In this document: piece by piece, positions 1 through 7,925 of the stretch | How the letters are laid out: every line of letters begins with the position of its first letter | How positions within the stretch are numbered: position 1 is the first letter of the stretch | Origin: Desulfobacula sp. | GTDB taxonomy: Bacteria > Desulfobacterota > Desulfobacteria > Desulfobacterales > Desulfobacteraceae | NCBI GenBank assembly: GCA_028280105.1 | Contig: JANQML010000248.1 | Span: 1 to 38,430 of the forward strand | Direction of reading: 5' to 3' | DNA length: 38,430 nucleotides | Notes under the pieces: model-generated | Databases searched by the model: none | The model's input: the letters and a program-made list of their open reading frames with translations, nothing else | What the model was told of the DNA's origin: nothing | Translations under genes and position numbers: made by a program

Positions 1-12
1 TATTGCGCCGAA

Positions 13-93
13 TTTTTATTCGTATTCAAGGCGGGAAAAGGCGCGCATAACGAGCTATGTAAGCCTTTCCCCAACGAAGAATACGGATAAAAA
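13..93. repeat. Long imperfect palindrome, REP-like intergenic element
   Basis: Arms TTTTTATTCGTATTC (13-27) and GAATACGGATAAAAA (79-93) are inverted repeats with one mismatch. Inside them GGGAAAAGGC and GCCTTTCCCC pair again, closing near CATA/TATG around 46-58. The stem could span the whole 81 bases. Further fragments of the same motif (TTTTTATCCG at 183-192, CGTATCC near 152) follow, so the whole 1-200 stretch may be a cluster of one dispersed repeat family. No coding potential is seen in 1-309. Function is unknown; a repeat of this kind is often found in many copies between genes, but copy number cannot be judged from this window. Confidence 0.5.
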
Positions 94-200
94 GACAAGT
101 AAGATGGATAGGTTATTTTTACTCGATGCCTTAAATGCGCCTCAATCAGACCGTATCCGAATATCCCTATCTTAAAAATTACATTTTTATCCGTTTAACA

Positions 201-248
201 GGGCTAATTTAATATCCGGTTAGCAGGAGGTTAAAAAGAGATTAGCCC
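201..248. other. Inverted repeat downstream of the acyl-CoA operon
   Basis: GGGCTAAT (201-208) and ATTAGCCC (241-248) form an inverted repeat about 60 bases beyond the stop codon of the minus-strand operon. The loop is long (32 bases) and no clean T-run follows on either strand, so it is only a weak terminator candidate. Confidence 0.25.
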
Positions 249-309
249 GTTGGAATACCCGGTGGATCCGGAACGGAAAAGAGATCATTCCCCGCATGGC
301 GCATCCGGG

Positions 310-2259
310 TCAGGTGTCAAGCGCTTCAACAGAGCCGAAGAAATCGAGTGCTTCCGGATTTTTCAGGGCATCTCTATTTTTGACCGCTTTTCCCTGGATC
401 ATCTGTTTAACGGCCAGTTCCACTTTTTTCATGTTCAGGGTATAGGGGATATCCGGGCATTGGATGATTTTGGCCGGTACATGCCGGGGCGATGCATTGG
501 CACGGATATCGTTTTTAATCCGGTCCCTGAGGGCATCATCCAGGTCAAAACCGTCTGCCATTTTCACAAACAGAATCACCCGGACATCGCCGTTCCAGGG
601 CTGCCCCACAACCACCGAGTCTTCGATTTCCGCCATGGCATCAAGTCGTCTGTATATTTCCGCCGTACCGATTCTGACGCCGCCCGGGTTCAATGTGGCA
701 TCGGACCGGCCGAGCATGATCACGCCTCCCCGGCGGGTTACAACGACGAAATCCCCATGGGTCCAGACGCCTGGGAACCGGTCAAAATAGGCGGAATGAT
801 ACCTGGAACCGTCATCATCCCCCCAGAAAAAAATGGGCATGGACGGAAAAGGCGCGGTGCAGACCAGTTCCCCTTGTTCGTCTGTAACAGCGGTTCCGGT
901 CTCGTCATAGGCATAGACTTTCATGCCCAGTCCCCGGCATTGCAGTTCTCCGGTGTAGACCGACCCCATGGGATTGCCCAGGGCAAAACAGCCGTTGAGA
1001 TCCGACCCGCCGGATATGGAGGCCAGCTGGAGATCGGTTTTGATTGCTTTGTATACATATTCAAAATTATCATCAGAGAGCGGCGAACCCGTGGACAGGA
1101 CCGATTTCAGCCGGGACAGATCAAACGATTTTCCCGGCTGGACCCCGGCATTTTTCAATGCCTCAATATATCCGGCACTGGTGCCGAATACGGTTATCTT
1201 TTCCTGTTCCGCCATCTGCCACAGGGCATCCGGTTCCGGATGAAAGGGGTTGCCGTCAAACAGAACCACCCCGGCCCCGACACTCAGGGAAGAGACCAGC
1301 CAGTTCCACATCATCCACCCGCAGGTGGTGAAATAGAAAATGGTGTCCTCCCGGGTCAGATCGGTATGGAGCACCAGTTCCTTTTTTTGATGGAGCAGGA
1401 CCCCGCCGATGCTCTGGACCATGCATTTGGGAAGGCCGGTGGTGCCGGATGAATACATGATATAGAGGGGATCATCAAACTCCATCTGTTCAAAATCAAT
1501 GTCAACCGCACCCGGGTCTTTGAAATCATCAAGCCGGATAGCGCCGGGGATCTCTCCGATATCCGGTCTGTCCGAAACATAGGGGATGACAACCGTGGTT
1601 TCAATGGATGGAATCTCTTTGACAATACCGGCAATTTTCTCAAGGCTGTCATGGGGCTTTCCCTTAAAAAAGTAACCGTCTGCCGTGAACAGGACCCGGG
1701 GCCGGGTCTGGCCGAATCGGTCTAGCACCCCTTTGATCCCGAAATCAGGTGAACAGGACGACCAGACGGCTCCCAGGCTTGTGGCGGCCAGCATGGCGAC
1801 AACGCTCTCGGGCATATTGGGGATAAACCCCACCACCCGGTCCCCCTTTTGAATGCCCTGTTTTTTTAATGCAGACGCCACCTGTGCCACTTGATCAAAC
1901 AATCCGGCATAGGTCAGCTCCCTGCGCACCCGGTCTTCTCCGTGAAAGATCAGGGCGGTCCGGTCATCTTTGTACCGGAGCAGGTTTTCTGCAAAGTTGA
2001 GCCGGGAATCGGTAAAAAACCGGGCTCCCGGCATCTGTTCCGGATGGTCTACCGCCTTTGTGTATGGCCGGGATGCCTTAATGTCCAGAAAATCCCAGGC
2101 AATTGACCAGAATGCTTCAAGGTTGTCCACCGACCACTGCCACAATTCCGGATAGTCTGTCATCCGGGTGGAATAGGTGTCGTTGACACGGGTTAAAAAC
2201 CGGTACATGTTGCTGGATCTGATCCGCTGCTCAGACGGCTGCCACAACAGTTTTGCCAT
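310..2259 (-). CDS. Acetoacetyl-CoA synthetase (acetoacetate-CoA ligase)
   Basis: This ANL-superfamily ligase of 649 residues matches the usual length of acetoacetyl-CoA synthetases, which activate acetoacetate with ATP and CoA in the cytoplasm. The start at 2259 (MAKLLWQPSEQ) is chosen because AAGGGGG lies just upstream; an in-frame upstream extension to 2373 would run into the preceding regulator gene. Visible landmarks are the N-terminal cap typical of acetyl-/acetoacetyl-CoA synthetases, the AMP-binding loop YSSGTTGLPK near residues 269-278, and the C-terminal lysine motif PYTLNMKKVE. It is the last gene of the minus-strand operon, 10 bases after the XRE-cupin gene. In context it would return acetoacetate released by an HMG-CoA-lyase step to acetoacetyl-CoA, for cleavage by the thiolase encoded at 12077. 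Exact substrate is inferred from family resemblance; other short acids are possible. Confidence 0.87.
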   Translation of the reverse strand: MAKLLWQPSEQRIRSSNMYRFLTRVNDTYSTRMTDYPELWQWSVDNLEAFWSIAWDFLDIKASRPYTKAVDHPEQMPGARFFTDSRLNFAENLLRYKDDRTALIFHGEDRVRRELTYAGLFDQVAQVASALKKQGIQKGDRVVGFIPNMPESVVAMLAATSLGAVWSSCSPDFGIKGVLDRFGQTRPRVLFTADGYFFKGKPHDSLEKIAGIVKEIPSIETTVVIPYVSDRPDIGEIPGAIRLDDFKDPGAVDIDFEQMEFDDPLYIMYSSGTTGLPKCMVQSIGGVLLHQKKELVLHTDLTREDTIFYFTTCGWMMWNWLVSSLSVGAGVVLFDGNPFHPEPDALWQMAEQEKITVFGTSAGYIEALKNAGVQPGKSFDLSRLKSVLSTGSPLSDDNFEYVYKAIKTDLQLASISGGSDLNGCFALGNPMGSVYTGELQCRGLGMKVYAYDETGTAVTDEQGELVCTAPFPSMPIFFWGDDDGSRYHSAYFDRFPGVWTHGDFVVVTRRGGVIMLGRSDATLNPGGVRIGTAEIYRRLDAMAEIEDSVVVGQPWNGDVRVILFVKMADGFDLDDALRDRIKNDIRANASPRHVPAKIIQCPDIPYTLNMKKVELAVKQMIQGKAVKNRDALKNPEALDFFGSVEALDT

Positions 2260-2269
2260 TCTTTCCCCC

Positions 2270-2905
2270 TTATTCGTACAAAACCGCCAGTATGGTGGCT
2301 TTTTCGGTTTTGGCCCGGATAGAATGAGATGTGGTGGACAGATAATAGGCACTGTCGCCCGGCTCCAGGTCAAAGACCTCTTTGCCGATGCTTAGATCCA
2401 CGATGCCGTCAAGGACAAAGATAAATTCTTCCCCGTTGTGGATGGAGATCTCATTGTCAGGGCTCTGTTCGAGCTGGACCATAAGCGCCTCCATGTGCCG
2501 GCCTTTGACCTCCGGGGCAAGGCTCATATACGAATAGACACTGCGTTTGCCGGACTTTGAACTGGAGCGGGTGACCGGTTTACGGTCGTTTTTCCGGGTG
2601 ATGGAGTAAAGCTTGTCTCCCGTGCCTGAAACCAGGCGGCCCACTGCGGCATCCAGTGCCTTGGACAATTTCATCACCGTTCCCAGCTGGGGGCTGATCT
2701 TCCCGCTTTCAATATCCCGGAGCCGGTCAACGGAGAATCCAGTCAGGTCAGACAGATCTTCCACAGATATGTTGCGTTCTTCCCTGAGCATCCGGATCCG
2801 TTTTCCCACATCTTCGACCCGGCCGTAATCTCCGTTGTCGATATTGCCGGTAAGATCTTCAAAATAATCCACATTAATATGGGGAAGTTTTTCTTCTTTA
2901 GACAT
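2270..2905 (-). CDS. XRE-family transcriptional regulator with C-terminal cupin domain
   Basis: This 211-residue protein has a lambda-repressor-like helix-turn-helix at about residues 30-85 (GKRIRMLREERNISVEDLSD onward) and a cupin sensor domain at about 125-211 with the strand pattern HNGEEFIFVLDG and EPGDSAYYLS. AAGGAGA precedes the ATG. It sits between the HMG-CoA-lyase-like gene and the acetoacetyl-CoA synthetase. Regulators of this architecture often bind a small-molecule ligand in the cupin and control neighbouring acid-CoA ligase or catabolic genes. That it tunes this operon, possibly in response to an acid or acyl-CoA, is inference from position. Confidence 0.85.
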   Translation of the reverse strand: MSKEEKLPHINVDYFEDLTGNIDNGDYGRVEDVGKRIRMLREERNISVEDLSDLTGFSVDRLRDIESGKISPQLGTVMKLSKALDAAVGRLVSGTGDKLYSITRKNDRKPVTRSSSKSGKRSVYSYMSLAPEVKGRHMEALMVQLEQSPDNEISIHNGEEFIFVLDGIVDLSIGKEVFDLEPGDSAYYLSTTSHSIRAKTEKATILAVLYE

Positions 2906-2939
2906 AAGATCTCCTTATCCGCCGTTAAAAGACAGGGGA

Positions 2940-4064
2940 TTAATCCGGATACCGCTGATCCGGTGTTTCCCCCAGTTTTTTCTTTAACTCAGCCAAACCG
3001 GGGCGGGCATACTGCATATGGCCCTCTTTCAGGGTCCGGCCGTTTACCACGGCTTCACTCCGAAGCCGGGTGCCCACGGTTTTTTCCATCTGTCTGCCCA
3101 GCCAGAGAATCCGGTCCACATCATACCCGTGTTCGATGCCCATTTCATCAATCTGGACCAGGGTGTCTTCAAGACAGACCAGCCCCACAAACCGTTCATC
3201 GTCGTAGTAATAATCACCGGTCCCCTTAATGGGCCGGTCGTCCATAAAATTGGCGGGCTGACCGCCCATGCCGCCGAGCGTGGCTTCAAAATGGCGGATC
3301 CCGGCCTGAAGAGCCGCCAGGACAGAGGCGGACGCCACCCGCTTGGTCTCATGGAAATGGGCAATATGCAGATCCGGGTCCGGCATTTCATCCAGAATCA
3401 TTGAAAAATACCGGTATACATCTGCGGCAGATGCAGAGCCGTCATGGTCGGCATGCTCGATATCGCTGGCCCCGATGGACAACCAGTGTTTACTGAATTC
3501 AACCGCATCCTTAAGGGCGGTGGCCCCGCCAATGGGGCTGCCCCAGATGGTGGATACGGTACCGCACATCTTAATGCCCACATCAGAGCATTTTTTAATA
3601 CAGCGTTCCGCTTCTTTCCAATAGCTGGGAAGGGTGCTCCCGGAGCTGGCATAGTGAAATTGTTCTTCGGTGGACACCATCATCAATACCCGGTCCGGCC
3701 CGACGCCCCGTTTTTTAAGTTCAACCGCCCGGTCCACGGACTGTTCCCGGATGGTGATGGCGGTTAAGACCACATCTTTCATATCAACGCCCTTTTTGGC
3801 GGCCCGCTTTACGAACTTGTCGCTTCTGAAATGGGCCAGCAGTTCATCCGAGTCTGCAAACTGGGGCATCCGCCGGGGATTGCCCAGATTTGTCACTTCG
3901 ATGTGTCTGCATCCGGCAAAAATCAACTCTTCCAGATAGGTGATTTTCGCAGGGGTGGAGATGAACTTTTCAAGATGCTGGAACCCGTCCCGCACCGTGA
4001 TATCGCCAATGGTCACCTTTTTGGGCATGCGGGGAAATATCTTCCAATAATCGTACTCTGTCAT
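2940..4064 (-). CDS. HMG-CoA lyase-like (DRE-TIM / pyruvate carboxyltransferase) family protein
   Basis: This 374-residue protein belongs to the HMGL-like TIM-barrel family that cleaves or forms C-C bonds next to a carboxylate. The metal-site motif RDG is at 25-27, and HFH in IAHFHETKR supplies metal-binding histidines near 236 and 238. Two features are odd. The glycine loop that carries the catalytic cysteine of HMG-CoA lyase (GLGGCP in the family) reads GMGGQP here, with Gln269 in place of Cys. About 18 extra residues then follow before the conserved LED segment, where the metal-ligand Asn also appears to be missing. By position (after a carboxyltransferase and before acetoacetyl-CoA synthetase) it fills the LiuE slot, but these changes leave its reaction uncertain. 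It could be a divergent lyase or a condensing/carboxyl-transfer enzyme. The gene begins 22 bases after the carboxyltransferase stop. Confidence 0.75.
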   Translation of the reverse strand: MTEYDYWKIFPRMPKKVTIGDITVRDGFQHLEKFISTPAKITYLEELIFAGCRHIEVTNLGNPRRMPQFADSDELLAHFRSDKFVKRAAKKGVDMKDVVLTAITIREQSVDRAVELKKRGVGPDRVLMMVSTEEQFHYASSGSTLPSYWKEAERCIKKCSDVGIKMCGTVSTIWGSPIGGATALKDAVEFSKHWLSIGASDIEHADHDGSASAADVYRYFSMILDEMPDPDLHIAHFHETKRVASASVLAALQAGIRHFEATLGGMGGQPANFMDDRPIKGTGDYYYDDERFVGLVCLEDTLVQIDEMGIEHGYDVDRILWLGRQMEKTVGTRLRSEAVVNGRTLKEGHMQYARPGLAELKKKLGETPDQRYPD

Positions 4065-4086
4065 AATCTCTATCCTTACATCCTAA

Positions 4087-5676
4087 TTAAAATCTGAAAT
4101 TACCAAAGCTCGGCTCTTTGATGGGTTTCAGCAGGCTGACCTCAAAAGCCATGGCCAGCCAGTCCCTGATTTCCGAGAATTTAAGAACCCGGTCATTGAG
4201 TAATCGGGACCCGCAGAAAAACGGGTGGGATTCTCCTTCATACTTCTCAATCATCTTTTGCTGAAAGGCTTGGATCTCTTCTTCGGTCATGGGATTTCCC
4301 TTGGCCTCCCGTTTGGCCTGTTCAATACTCAGCAACACTCCCCCGGCGCTTTTACCGCTCATCACACCGGTTCTGGCCCGCATGGTGGAAAAGAGGAAAT
4401 TGGGCCGGTAGGCCCGGCCGCACATACCGTAATTGGCTGCCCCGTTGTCCGGACCGATGACCAGTTGGATCTTGGGCACCTGGGCACAGGATACCGCTCT
4501 GACCATGTCGGCGCCGTATTTACCGATACCGGCATGTTCGGATTCAGGGCCGATCATGTACCCGGGAGAGCTCTGGATAAAAAGGAGCGGGATCTTTTCA
4601 TATGAGCAGCGGACAATCCATTCCGCCGTTTTTTTGGCAGCCTCGTGGAAGATAATCCCGGTGCTGTTGGAAGCGATCACCCCCACGGGCAATCCCTTGA
4701 GCCGGATCTTTCCGGTGATGATATTGTCGCCCCGGCCCGGTGCAAATTCCTTTTTGTTTTCAATAAACCGGGAATCGTCGGCCAGGGTTTCGATGATTTT
4801 TCCGGTATCGATTCCGACGTGGGGGGAGGCCGGAAGCAGATCATAAATCGTGTCTGTATCCACCAGCGGCGGCCGTTCCTCATACCGGTGAATGCTGCAG
4901 GTCTGGGGTCTGGTTAAAGAGAGCAGTTCCCTGGCCCGTTCCACGGCCCGGGCCTGATCCGGGCAGAGATGGTCGGCACCGCCGGAAATCCGGGTATGGG
5001 TTTGGGCACCGCCCAGGTCTTCTGCTGAGATCTCTTCGCCTGTGGCCATTTTTACCAGAGGCGGGCCTCCCAGGAATGAGAACGACTGCCGGTCGATCAT
5101 GATGGCTTCACAGGCCATGAATACCATATAGGCACCGCCGGCCGTGTTGCCGCCCGTGGAGATGGTGACCTGGCGAAGTCCCTTTGCCGACATCCGGGCC
5201 ATATTGTAGAACATGGAGCCGAAATGCTGGTCATCGGGAAAGATCTCTGCTTGCATGGGCAGAAAGACACCGCCGGAGTCAGCAATATAGACGGAGTTTA
5301 ACCCGTTTTTCTCGGCAATGGCCTGGGCTCGCATGTGCTTTTTCATGGTAATGGGAAAATAGGTGCCGGCCTTGACCCGGCTGTCGTTTGCCATGATCAT
5401 GGTCCAGTTGCCGTGAATCTTTCCAAGCCCGGTCACCAGACCGGCGCATGGAACATCGTTCACTCCCGGGTATCCCATGTCAAACCCGGCAATCATCGAG
5501 AGTTCAAAAAAATGGGTTCCCGGATCGATCAGATCGGTGATCAGGTCCCGGGCCGGCCGCTTTCCACGGCTTGCCAGCCGGTCGACCGCGGCCTGTCCGC
5601 CGGGCCATGCCGCTTCGTATCTGCGTTGCTCCAGTTCTGCTTCCTGTGCCTGCCAGAAGGTTCTGTTCTCATTCAT
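4087..5676 (-). CDS. Acyl-CoA carboxylase carboxyltransferase (beta) subunit, methylcrotonyl-CoA carboxylase-like
   Basis: This 529-residue carboxyltransferase has the two-domain crotonase fold of the biotin-dependent acyl-CoA carboxylases. The N-terminal half shows DVPCAGLVTGLGKI, MIMANDSRVKAGTYFPIT and the acyl-CoA oxyanion stretch STGGNTAGGAYM. The C-terminal half shows SNSTGIIFHEAAKKTAEWI and QLVIGPDNGAANYGMCGRAY. Length and the VKAG..P.T.KKH..AQ pattern are closest to methylcrotonyl-CoA carboxylase beta (LiuB). It transfers CO2 from carboxybiotin to an acyl-CoA, or runs in reverse in decarboxylases. No biotin carboxylase or biotin carrier gene is seen in the operon or the window, so a partner must be encoded elsewhere. 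It begins 5 bases after the crotonase stop, implying tight co-translation. Substrate is inferred, not proved. Confidence 0.85.
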   Translation of the reverse strand: MNENRTFWQAQEAELEQRRYEAAWPGGQAAVDRLASRGKRPARDLITDLIDPGTHFFELSMIAGFDMGYPGVNDVPCAGLVTGLGKIHGNWTMIMANDSRVKAGTYFPITMKKHMRAQAIAEKNGLNSVYIADSGGVFLPMQAEIFPDDQHFGSMFYNMARMSAKGLRQVTISTGGNTAGGAYMVFMACEAIMIDRQSFSFLGGPPLVKMATGEEISAEDLGGAQTHTRISGGADHLCPDQARAVERARELLSLTRPQTCSIHRYEERPPLVDTDTIYDLLPASPHVGIDTGKIIETLADDSRFIENKKEFAPGRGDNIITGKIRLKGLPVGVIASNSTGIIFHEAAKKTAEWIVRCSYEKIPLLFIQSSPGYMIGPESEHAGIGKYGADMVRAVSCAQVPKIQLVIGPDNGAANYGMCGRAYRPNFLFSTMRARTGVMSGKSAGGVLLSIEQAKREAKGNPMTEEEIQAFQQKMIEKYEGESHPFFCGSRLLNDRVLKFSEIRDWLAMAFEVSLLKPIKEPSFGNFRF

Positions 5677-5681
5677 TGATT

Positions 5682-6467
5682 TTATTTTCCTTTGTATACC
5701 GGTTTTCTTTTTTCTTTAAATGCGGTTAATCCTTCTATTCTGTCCTGTGTGGGGATCGTGACCCTGTAGGCATTGGATTCAATGGCAAGTCCGGTGGCCA
5801 GATCGGTTTCAATACCGGTGTCAATGGCGTACTTGGCCATTTCAAGGGCAATGGGACCGGTTTGGGCCATCATATCCGCCATTTCAAACGCTTTGTCCAT
5901 AAGGGTGTCCGGCGATGTGACCGCGTTCACCAGCCCGATGTCCAGTGCCTCCTGTGCATCCACACGCCGGCCGGTGAAGATCAGTTCCTTGGCCTTTGCC
6001 ACACCGATGATCCGGGGCAGGCGCTGGGTCCCGCCGCCGCCGGGGATGATGGCCAGGCGGGTTTCGGTCAGCCCCATGGCGGCGGTCTCTGATGCGATCC
6101 GGATATCCGAAGCCAGGGCGATCTCGGTCCCGCCTCCCAGGGCAATGCCGTTGACGGCACTGATCACCGGGACGGGCAGTTTCTGTATGGATGTCAGAAG
6201 TGTTCTGATGGTAAAGATAAATTCGGCAACCTGCTCCGGGTTCAGCGTGGCCCGCTCCTTGAGGTCGGCACCGGCGCAGAAGGCCTTTTCACCCGCACCC
6301 GTGAAGATAACCGTTCTGATTTCTCTTCCGGTTTGAAGCGGTTCAAGGGCTTTTTTAATCGCTTTCAACAGGTCAAAATTGATGCAGTTCATGACGTTGG
6401 GCCGGTTGAAAGTCAGTATGAGTGTCTGATCTTTTTTTTCCGTTAAAAGGATGGATTCTCTGGTCAT
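5682..6467 (-). CDS. Enoyl-CoA hydratase, methylglutaconyl-CoA hydratase-like
   Basis: This 261-residue crotonase starts at 6467 (MTRESILL), preceded by CTGGAGA; a longer in-frame reading would overlap the acyl-CoA dehydrogenase gene. The CoA/oxyanion loop is KAFCAGADLKERA. Both catalytic glutamates are present, in GGGTEIALASD and in GLTETRLAIIPGGGGTQRL. The stretch around the second Glu (ET-LAIIPGGGGTQRLPR-IG) is very close to AUH/LiuC methylglutaconyl-CoA hydratases, which hydrate 3-methylglutaconyl-CoA to HMG-CoA, although general short-chain crotonases share much of it. Neighbours (carboxyltransferase downstream, acyl-CoA dehydrogenase upstream) suit that role. Crotonyl-CoA hydration in butyryl-CoA oxidation is an alternative. 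Confidence 0.85.
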   Translation of the reverse strand: MTRESILLTEKKDQTLILTFNRPNVMNCINFDLLKAIKKALEPLQTGREIRTVIFTGAGEKAFCAGADLKERATLNPEQVAEFIFTIRTLLTSIQKLPVPVISAVNGIALGGGTEIALASDIRIASETAAMGLTETRLAIIPGGGGTQRLPRIIGVAKAKELIFTGRRVDAQEALDIGLVNAVTSPDTLMDKAFEMADMMAQTGPIALEMAKYAIDTGIETDLATGLAIESNAYRVTIPTQDRIEGLTAFKEKRKPVYKGK

Positions 6468-6513
6468 TTTTTTCTCCAGTCGGCCGGTGTTAAACCGGGG
6501 TTGCCGGCAGGGG

Positions 6514-7662
6514 TCAACAGCCGATATATCTTGAAATAACAATTCGCTGGACTTCGGAGGTCCCTTCCCCGATTTCCAGCAGTTTCTGATCCCGGTAAAA
6601 CCGTTCCACATCATACTCTTTCATCAACCCGTAACCACCGTGGATCTGGACGGCATGATCTGCCACGCGGCCCATCACCTCGGAACAATAGAGTTTGGCC
6701 ATGGCCGCCTCTTTTTCAAAGGGGCGGTGGTTGGATTTCAGCCAGCAGGCCTTATACAAAAGATTTCTGGCGCACTCGATTTCCATGGCGGAATCGGCCA
6801 GTTTAAATGCAACGGCCTGGAACTTTGAGATGGGCTGATTGAATTGGTGCCGCTCCTTTGCATATTTGAGGGCCAGGTCAAATGCACCCTGGGCCCCTCC
6901 CAGTCCCATGGCCCCGATGGAGAGCCGGCCGCCGTCCAGGGTGGCCAGCATCTGGTGAAACCCATCCCCTTTGTTGCCCAGGATATTTTCCTTGGGAACC
7001 CGGACATTGTCAAAGTAGAGCTCGGCGGTGTTGGAGGCCCGCCACATCAATTTCTTTTTCATGGGAACGGCCTTAAATCCGGGTGTTCCGGCTTCCACCA
7101 GAATGCAGGAGTATTCGGGTTTCCCGTTTTCACGGGTTCCTGTGACCGCCTGCACCGTCACACCCATGGTCATGTCGCAGGCGGCATTGGTTATAAAAAT
7201 TTTCGACCCGTTGATCACCCACTCATCTCCTTTCAGGACCGCTGTTGTCTGGCTGCCGCCGGCATCGGATCCGGCCGTGGGCTCTGTTAGGCCAAAGCCC
7301 CATAACCCGTCTCCGGCACAGAGGCGGGGCAGGTACTTTTCTTTTTGTTCCCGGGTTCCGAAATAATAGATAGGGCCGATTCCCAATGAGTTTCCCGCAG
7401 CAATGGTGGCGGCTTGAGAACCATCGACTCTTGCGATCTCCTCCACTGCGATAATGTATGAGAGATAATCCATTGCCTGGCCGTCATAGGCCTCTGATAC
7501 AAACATGCCAAACAGGCCGATTTCTCCCATTTTTCGAGTCAATTCTTCGGAAAACTCTTCTGTTTCGTCCAATTCGCCCGCAATGGGGCTGATCTCTTTT
7601 ACAGCGAATTTCCGGACTTCTTTTTGGATCATTATCTGCTCTTTGGTTAGATCAAAATCCAC
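6514..7662 (-). CDS. Acyl-CoA dehydrogenase, short-chain type
   Basis: This FAD-dependent dehydrogenase oxidises an acyl-CoA to the 2-enoyl-CoA and passes electrons to electron-transfer flavoprotein. The GTG at 7662 is chosen as start because a full AAGGAGG sits 5 bases before it, giving the family-typical N-terminus MDFDLTKEQ and 382 residues; a TTG at 7680 would put the Shine-Dalgarno inside the gene. Flavin motifs GFGLTEPTAGSDAGG and WVINGSKIFITNA are clear. The catalytic Glu of SCAD/MCAD-type enzymes is present in EIGEGTSEVQR (about residue 366), whereas isovaleryl-CoA dehydrogenases carry Ala there and use a Glu in another helix, which reads GG here (TLDGGRLSIGA). This points to butyryl-, isobutyryl- or methylbutyryl-CoA rather than classical isovaleryl-CoA. 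It is the first gene of the operon. Confidence 0.9.
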   Translation of the reverse strand: MDFDLTKEQIMIQKEVRKFAVKEISPIAGELDETEEFSEELTRKMGEIGLFGMFVSEAYDGQAMDYLSYIIAVEEIARVDGSQAATIAAGNSLGIGPIYYFGTREQKEKYLPRLCAGDGLWGFGLTEPTAGSDAGGSQTTAVLKGDEWVINGSKIFITNAACDMTMGVTVQAVTGTRENGKPEYSCILVEAGTPGFKAVPMKKKLMWRASNTAELYFDNVRVPKENILGNKGDGFHQMLATLDGGRLSIGAMGLGGAQGAFDLALKYAKERHQFNQPISKFQAVAFKLADSAMEIECARNLLYKACWLKSNHRPFEKEAAMAKLYCSEVMGRVADHAVQIHGGYGLMKEYDVERFYRDQKLLEIGEGTSEVQRIVISRYIGC

Positions 7663-7700
7663 CCCTGCCTCCTTGCTCAAATGAAATCGGTTGATGGGTG

Positions 7701-7722
7701 ACCATGATTTTCAAGTCATGGT
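7701..7722. other. Small hairpin in the 5' leader of the acyl-CoA operon
   Basis: ACCATGA (7701-7707) and TCATGGT (7716-7722) are exact inverted repeats separated by 8 bases, between the predicted promoter and the acyl-CoA dehydrogenase start. GGTGACC occurs on both sides (7697-7703 and 7731-7737). It may be a second regulator site or an mRNA structure; no T-run follows. Confidence 0.35.
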
Positions 7723-7745
7723 GTTGAAATGGTGACCTGAAAACT

Positions 7746-7761
7746 GATCGAGCGCTCGGTC
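7746..7761. promoter_or_regulatory. TetR-type operator 1 (GAGCGCTC palindrome)
   Basis: The core CGAGCGCTCG is a perfect 10-base palindrome (7749-7758), and the symmetry extends with one mismatch to GATCGAGCGCTCGGTC. It lies just downstream of the predicted minus-strand transcription start, where a bound repressor would block the operon. The same core recurs at 7929-7936 near the divergent tetR gene. Confidence 0.65.
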
Positions 7762-7774
7762 TATATTCTAAAAT

Positions 7775-7802
7775 ACTATATTTAATAGAATTATTTTGTC
7801 AA
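7775..7802 (-). promoter_or_regulatory. Sigma70-like promoter of the acyl-CoA dehydrogenase operon
   Basis: On the minus strand TTGACA (7802-7797) is followed after 16 bases by TATAGT (7780-7775). The start point would fall near 7767, with operator 1 about 10 bases downstream. This gives a leader of roughly 100 bases before the GTG at 7662. Confidence 0.6.
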
Positions 7803-7925
7803 TTTCTTTTTTCATATGGTACCTGCATGATGATTGATTGTCCCATTTCAAATTGCGATTAAATATCCCGTTTCTTGAGAGGATCAGTCTTGACAAGTCT
7901 GAAAAGAAGTGAGAAAGATAAAATG

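Noticed and set aside
250-1452. A 400-codon open frame on the plus strand opposite the acetoacetyl-CoA synthetase
   Set aside because: It is antisense to a clearly conserved enzyme, is rich in Pro, Gly and His as shadow frames are, and shows no recognisable domain.
2260-2373. N-terminal extension of the acetoacetyl-CoA synthetase into the regulator gene
   Set aside because: It overlaps the end of the XRE-cupin gene, is not family-like, and the AAGGGGG before 2259 gives a better start.
7701-7722. Possible riboswitch in the leader of the acyl-CoA dehydrogenase operon
   Set aside because: Only one short hairpin is present, without a conserved riboswitch core or an alternative terminator; a protein-binding site is simpler.
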